A stretch of 6,557 nucleotides of DNA from Segetibacter sp. (lineage in GTDB: Bacteria; Bacteroidota; Bacteroidia; Chitinophagales; Chitinophagaceae): positions 1 to 6,557 of the forward strand of contig JASLBT010000409.1 in assembly GCA_030146445.1 (NCBI GenBank), given 5' to 3'. The notes under the pieces are model-generated. The model did not search any database, had not been told where the DNA came from, and worked only from the letters and a program-made list of their open reading frames with translations. Position numbers and translations under genes: made by a program. Shown here piece by piece: positions 5,785-6,557 of this stretch (the first letter of the stretch is position 1; the number at the start of each line of letters is the position of its first letter).

Positions 5785-5812
5785 AAGTCTGGCCTTTTGC
5801 CGGACTTTTTTT
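5785..5812 (+). terminator. Intrinsic terminator of the RRM gene
   Basis: AAGTCTGGC (5785-5793) pairs with GCCGGACTT (5799-5807) through 9 bp with one T-G wobble and a CTTTT loop. A T-tract runs to 5812. It begins 21 bases after the stop codon. Confidence 0.9.
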
Positions 5813-6382
5813 ATTTTCAAAACTCACCTCAGGGGCTGCTGCATTATGCCGAAGATTTTGGTAATGAAGCTTTCCTAATTTCCGAAAGGCTATATATCGT
5901 AGCAGCAGGCAAGTGCGCACTGGAAAAGAACTATACTAGCGTTGTCGCCTGGCACATCAAAGCCAGAATTGCAGAACATCGACACGAATCAATGATGCAG
6001 TCGGCTATATATCCAACACGACAGTAAGAACCATTATAACAATTGAAGTTGGTTTACAGAATCGTCTGGCCGTAGGATCCACATGCCTATTTGGTACCGG
6101 GTATCTCTAAACACCTGGTACGAACAATTTATCGCAGTGTATGTATATGGATAGCCTTTAGCTGACTGCACAAGTTTCCGCTAAACATATAGAGGTGCCA
6201 GTATCCGGGAATTGCTTTTCATCACAGTCGTGGGCTTAAGGAATTAGAGGTGATAGCATCGTTCGGCGCAGCGTCGCGTTCACACTGGTGTAATTAGCAT
6301 AACAGGAGTATTGCTCAAAACCAGGAGCTAATCATAGCTGTATTAACGCAGTCAGCAGCCTGGTAGATCAGATAGGAGCAAT
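5813..6382. other. 570-bp region with no supportable gene
   Basis: No convincing coding frame, tRNA or known RNA family is recognisable between the RRM terminator and the rRNA operon terminator. The longest open stretch (to about 6027) begins inside the upstream terminator hairpin and its translation resembles nothing I know. Visible structure is limited: an 11-bp direct repeat GGCTATATATC at 5888-5898 and 6003-6013, a stable hairpin at 6094-6121, small dyads around 6321-6363 (CCAGG/CCTGG enclosing AGCTA-ATCA-TAGCT), and a weak relative of the dispersed element at 6256-6277. It may be decayed sequence at the end of an rRNA operon or hold an unrecognised RNA. Confidence 0.6.
6094..6121. repeat. 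9-bp hairpin in the gene-free region
   Basis: GTACCGGGT (6094-6102) pairs with ACCTGGTAC (6113-6121) through 9 bp with one G-T wobble and a 10-base loop. No T-tract follows on the plus strand, and the minus strand continues with CAAATAGG, so it is unlikely to be a terminator. Confidence 0.5.
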
Positions 6383-6416
6383 AAAAAACCCTCCCAGAAA
6401 ACTGAAAGGGTTTTTT
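6383..6416 (-). terminator. Intrinsic terminator of the rRNA operon
   Basis: On the minus strand a 15-bp stem with two G-T wobbles forms: six A plus CCCTTTCAG, a TTTT loop, then CTGGGAGGG plus six T. It begins 8 bases after the 5S 3' end. The A and T runs on both sides mean it could also stop plus-strand transcription. Confidence 0.93.
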
Positions 6417-6423
6417 AAATAAA

Positions 6424-6535
6424 TATGGCAGCTACCTACTCTCCCGGTTGGTATACCAGTACCATCGGCCATGAGGGGCTTAACTTCTCTGTTCGGTATG
6501 GGAAGAGGTGAACACCCTCGGCAAAACCACCATAA
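6424..6535 (-). rRNA. rrf: 5S ribosomal RNA
   Basis: The minus strand reads as a full 5S rRNA of about 112 bases. Conserved blocks include GAGGGTGTTCACCTCTTCCC, CCGAACAGAGAAGTTAAGCC, CATGGCCGATGGTACTGG and GGGAGAGTAGGTAGCTGCCA. The ends pair as helix I: UAUGGUGG at the 5' end with CUGCCAUA at the 3' end, including G-U pairs, which sets the approximate boundaries. 5S is part of the central protuberance of the 50S subunit. The remaining 22 bases to the window edge should be the 23S-5S spacer, with 23S and 16S beyond it. The terminator directly downstream shows that 5S is the last gene of the operon and that no tRNA follows it. The ends may be off by a base or two. Confidence 0.96.
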
Positions 6536-6557
6536 GCAATTGAGAGTTATGAGTGCT

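Noticed and set aside
5584..5920. Minus-strand open frames opposite the RRM tail
   Set aside because: They are antisense products of the GC-biased glycine codons; the Ala/Thr-rich translation is an artefact.
5797..6027. 76-codon plus-strand open frame downstream of the RRM gene
   Set aside because: Its ATG-like start lies within the terminator hairpin, there is no promoter, and the translation matches no family I know.
1..6557. CRISPR array, tRNA gene, transposase, toxin-antitoxin or phage-defence system
   Set aside because: I looked for regularly spaced repeats, tRNA arm patterns and familiar protein motifs on both strands and found none; the genes are housekeeping plus one secreted nuclease.

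Overview
The window looks like ordinary chromosome from a member of the Bacteroidota, probably Chitinophagales/Chitinophagaceae (the family-level guess is inference). Several features support this. There is a large secreted protein with a C-terminal type IX secretion (T9SS) sorting domain. The ribosomal-protein promoter fits the Bacteroidota consensus (TTG, 21 bp, TAnnTTTG). The operon order is rpsF-rpsR-rplI with no priB or ssb between. There is a short RRM protein with a glycine-rich tail, and Shine-Dalgarno (SD) sequences are mostly absent before start codons.

Layout. 1-298 (-) is the N-terminal third of the HtpG/Hsp90 ATPase domain, cut by the window edge. 299-564 is a divergent intergenic region with a diverged copy of a dispersed element and two short inverted repeats. 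565-3765 (+) is a 1066-aa exported multidomain nuclease: lamin-tail domain, Ig-like, jelly-roll-like, Ig-like, DNase I-type endonuclease/exonuclease/phosphatase (EEP), FnIII-like, T9SS signal. 3766-3883 holds a perfect hairpin and a well-formed promoter. 3884-4965 (+) is the operon for bS6, bS18 and bL9, closed by an intrinsic terminator. 4966-5352 is a 387-bp spacer with the second copy of the dispersed element, two related inverted repeats (one a 21-bp perfect odd palindrome) and an AT-rich leader. 5353-5763 (+) is the RRM protein, with its own terminator. 5813-6382 has no gene I can support. 6383-6535 (-) is the end of an rRNA operon: 5S rRNA and its terminator, with 23S expected beyond the right edge.

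How the genes relate. rpsF, rpsR and rplI form one transcription unit. HtpG and the nuclease diverge, and the RRM gene converges on the rRNA operon. I see no functional link between the nuclease and the ribosomal operon. No mobile element, CRISPR array, defence system or new multigene system is visible. The most interesting signals are small: strong SD sequences placed only in front of rpsR and rplI in a phylum that mostly ignores SD, a ~50-bp dispersed intergenic element, a 21-bp palindrome, and a possible start-codon-masking stem on the RRM mRNA.
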